A stretch of DNA of 64,000 nucleotides, taken from the NCBI GenBank assembly GCA_026874595.1, contig CM049307.1, forward strand, positions 56,813,870 to 56,877,869, written 5' to 3'. The notes under the pieces are model-generated. The model was not told the origin of the DNA. It saw only the letters and a list, made by a program, of their open reading frames with translations, and ran no database searches. Positions within the stretch are counted from its first letter, which is position 1. Each line of letters opens with the position of its first letter. Positions 61,766-64,000 of the stretch are shown in pieces. The DNA is from Sipunculus nudus. Lineage: Eukaryota; Annelida; Sipuncula; Golfingiida; Sipunculidae. Both the position numbers and the translations under genes were made by a program.

Positions 61766-62767
61766 AAAAAATAATTATAAAGTATTAAAAGCGTCCTTGT
61801 ACTACGTTGTACCCTCAAAGTGCTTATGAAATATGTTTGATGTCCGGTTTCTTATCCAACGGGCTAATACACTTGATGGGGAATCTTATGATTCCAAGAA
61901 AAAAACTAATTATGAAGCATCAAAAGCGTCCTTGTACCACCTTATAGCCCTTAAAGTGCTTATGAAATATGGTTGATGTCCTATCTTATCCGAAAGGAGA
62001 ATACACGTGATGGGGGATTAAGTCTGTAGGAATACCCAACCGGATATCCTATTTGTCAGATCCTAAGCCTTCTGCCCCAAAGATAATCAATAGTACTGAC
62101 CTTAGACCTGAAGACAAGATAAACCCGGAAATGTGACATCAGCTGATCTGATAATTGAATCTCTTTCTTTGTGTGAGCATAAGCGGCAAGTGTAGTCTCA
62201 CATGCAGAACATATTTACGAAGGTCTCGTCCCGGTTATCTATTTCAACGTCCAGGAAGGCAGACACATATGTTTTCTGTCTTCATCGGTGCATCAATGCA
62301 GCGTCCTTGCTCTCGTATTTTAAGTATATAATACAAGGGACAGGGTTGATGCGACCTTCGATACGTCAATAGTCGATTAACTCAAAATATTATGGACGGC
62401 TGGGAACGATTTGTTAACATATTTTATTTTATTTATTTTTTTAATCTTACATTGAAATTAATGTCAAATGCAGTTAAGGATCACTATTGTCAGTGACATG
62501 TTTATAGAACAGCCTGCTTACAGTGATTATAATTATTATATGAAAAGAGAAACGGTCTTTATTCACTAATAGATATTTAAAGTAGACACACTTTACCCCC
62601 AAAGAGATTTTGCTTTCTTCACCCCTGTAAGAAATTTTATTAATATTAATTATTTTCCCGCAATGCCAATGTATGAATTTATATTAGGATTTATTAAAAT
62701 AATGTCGTGGTTTCGGTTGATACCAGGATGAATTAATGACCACACTGTGACAACTCTGAATGAATGA

Positions 62768-63037
62768 TCAATTTATCATTACTTCTTTGTAGTCTTTCAG
62801 CAGAACAGCCCCCTTCATGCAGGGACACGTTTGGCACTCGCGTCTGTATGTTCCATGATCATATGGATTTGCCGGGTGTTGGGCACCAATTTATATAAAT
62901 GATGGTCTATCTTGGCGCACCATGGTATGGTATTAAAGAAAAAGAATGACCAAATGGGGAATAAGAGCAGATATCTGTACTAAAGGATGACCATAAGGTG
63001 TAGCCTTGAGAGTGAAAATAGGATCTGTATTGGCCAT
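62768..63037 (-). pseudogene. Second copy of the hypothetical short ORF, with two stops
   Basis: Aligned to 55998-56279 it keeps the ATG (63037), the reading frame through two in-frame length changes, and the C-x2-C-x-C cysteines (CQTCPCMKG). It carries two TAA codons, one at the site of the 6-base insertion. It ends with a stop a few codons from the equivalent end. Either both copies are relics or this one decayed after duplication. Confidence 0.4.
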
Positions 63038-63960
63038 GATGGTTTGTAAATGTGACTTTCACATGCCACCTATTAATCTACCGCGACTTCAATTAAGTAG
63101 CTGTGATGTGTGCGCATGCGTGATTCGTACCCAGTGCTCTGCAAAAGTGTCCTTGTCTCTAACCTAATGACCCTTGCACATCTCAAGGTAACGACTTTTA
63201 ACTCACTGAATGGAGGATTCTGTTAGTGATTACTGTAATAATACTGGCGGTCAATTACGTTGTTAATAAGGATGAACCCCGGTAAACATTTAATGGTAAC
63301 AACTTACTGCTGATTTAGTCTATCAGTGATAACTTCTAATTTGTTGCCTTCATTGCGTTCATCCCCGCTCGTGTGTGTGTTTACGTGTTTTTATGTGTGT
63401 GTTTGTTCACATATCTCAAACAATCATGAACGGAATCTCATGAACATTTTCAAGGCATTGCGGGAAGAGGCCACTGGAGAATCACTTAGATTTTGGTGTG
63501 GCTCCCGCACATGATAATGATTCAGGCTCGTCAATAATGAATATTGACAAATGTATAGTACTTGTGTGAATAAGTGAATGCGAACGGACTGGGGAGCATC
63601 CCACAATAGGACTTGCATTTCTTAGAATGCTGATTTCTAGTTATTCCTGTAAAAGCGACAAGTCTTCAGCATGGCTTCACTTAAATTAACAGAGGCAGGT
63701 TTATTCCTTAAAACCGTTAAAACACAGCCTTTCAGCGGAAGGCAGTCGCAACTTTGTTATGTAGGGTGCATGATAGGAATAAAATAAAAAAAAAAATCAA
63801 CATACAGGACAGGTTGCATTAAGTCAAAATGCCATAGCTAACACCTGTGACGTCAGCGCCGGCCGCTTACATTCTGACCAACTCTATTGCTTACGTCTAT
63901 ATGAACACTTTATTTTTTTTTAAACTATTGTTTGCGCTGGATTAATGTAATCCCTCTTAC

Positions 63961-64000
63961 ACATTACATTCCTAACCGTATCTGGCGATCATTGCTTCTG
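63961..64000. other. Window end, unassigned
   Basis: The last few dozen bases after block b copy 3 show no recognised feature. Confidence 0.4.

Larger units (their letters stand above)
61380..63960. repeat. Duplicated block b, copy 3
   Basis: Colinear with 53430-53475 plus 54310-57150; the SINE and about 0.8 kb around it are absent. The sequence ends near gacgtcagcgccggccgct, matching gacgtcaacgccggccgct at 57098. Confidence 0.85.

Overview
The window looks like AT-rich, repeat-dominated nuclear DNA from an invertebrate, most likely a bivalve mollusc. The basis is the absence of bacterial-style gene packing, long (AT)n, (TTA)n and (CATT)n microsatellites, a tRNA-derived SINE, a decayed Ty3/gypsy-type LTR retrotransposon, and several elements with subterminal inverted repeats, a tandem-repeat core and a 3' hairpin before CTAG. 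That last architecture is the one described in bivalves as pearl/HINE-type non-autonomous Helitron-like elements. The species is not identifiable from sequence alone. No complete host protein gene, rRNA gene or functional tRNA gene was recognised. The host-like coding candidates are one possible 5' exon (60373-60492) and one short ORF that occurs in two duplicated copies (55998-56279 and 62768-63037).

Layout. Positions 1-45935 are three tandem copies of one ancient segment: A (1 to about 20085), B (about 20086-45055) and a truncated C (about 45056-45935). The copies are clearly homologous but diverged, and differ mainly by insertions, so each copy supplies empty sites for insertions in the others. 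Copy A carries a HINE with about six 178-bp repeats (11937-13111) inside a 3.6-kb insertion, and a composite insertion at 16822-19410. Copy B carries a gypsy element (22425-28220), a second-family HINE (29571-30548), a solo LTR in reverse orientation (32198-33020), a long terminal-inverted-repeat element (33216-36037) and a degenerate array with a period near 145 bp (37720-38835). Copy C carries a palindrome with 74-bp perfect arms (45191-45354). Within A and B lies a diverged tandem array with a period near 1.9 kb.

Positions 45936-64000 hold a second repeat landscape. A block of about 10.8 kb is tandemly duplicated (48624 to about 59467, and 59468 to beyond the window end). Each copy opens with a 0.64-0.71-kb repeat (R720) that is also present inverted in copy B at 20745-21451. 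Within the first block a 3.4-kb sub-block is itself duplicated, so some sequences occur three times (near 54.3-57.1, 57.2-59.4 and 61.4-63.9 kb). SINEs, two small MITE-like inverted-repeat elements and locus-specific (TTA)n expansions punctuate this part.

No set of cooperating genes was found. The value of the window is in the nested mobile elements with readable empty sites, a gypsy remnant in which RNase H lies downstream of integrase, a near-perfect long palindrome, and the repeated R720 sequence next to a possible first exon.
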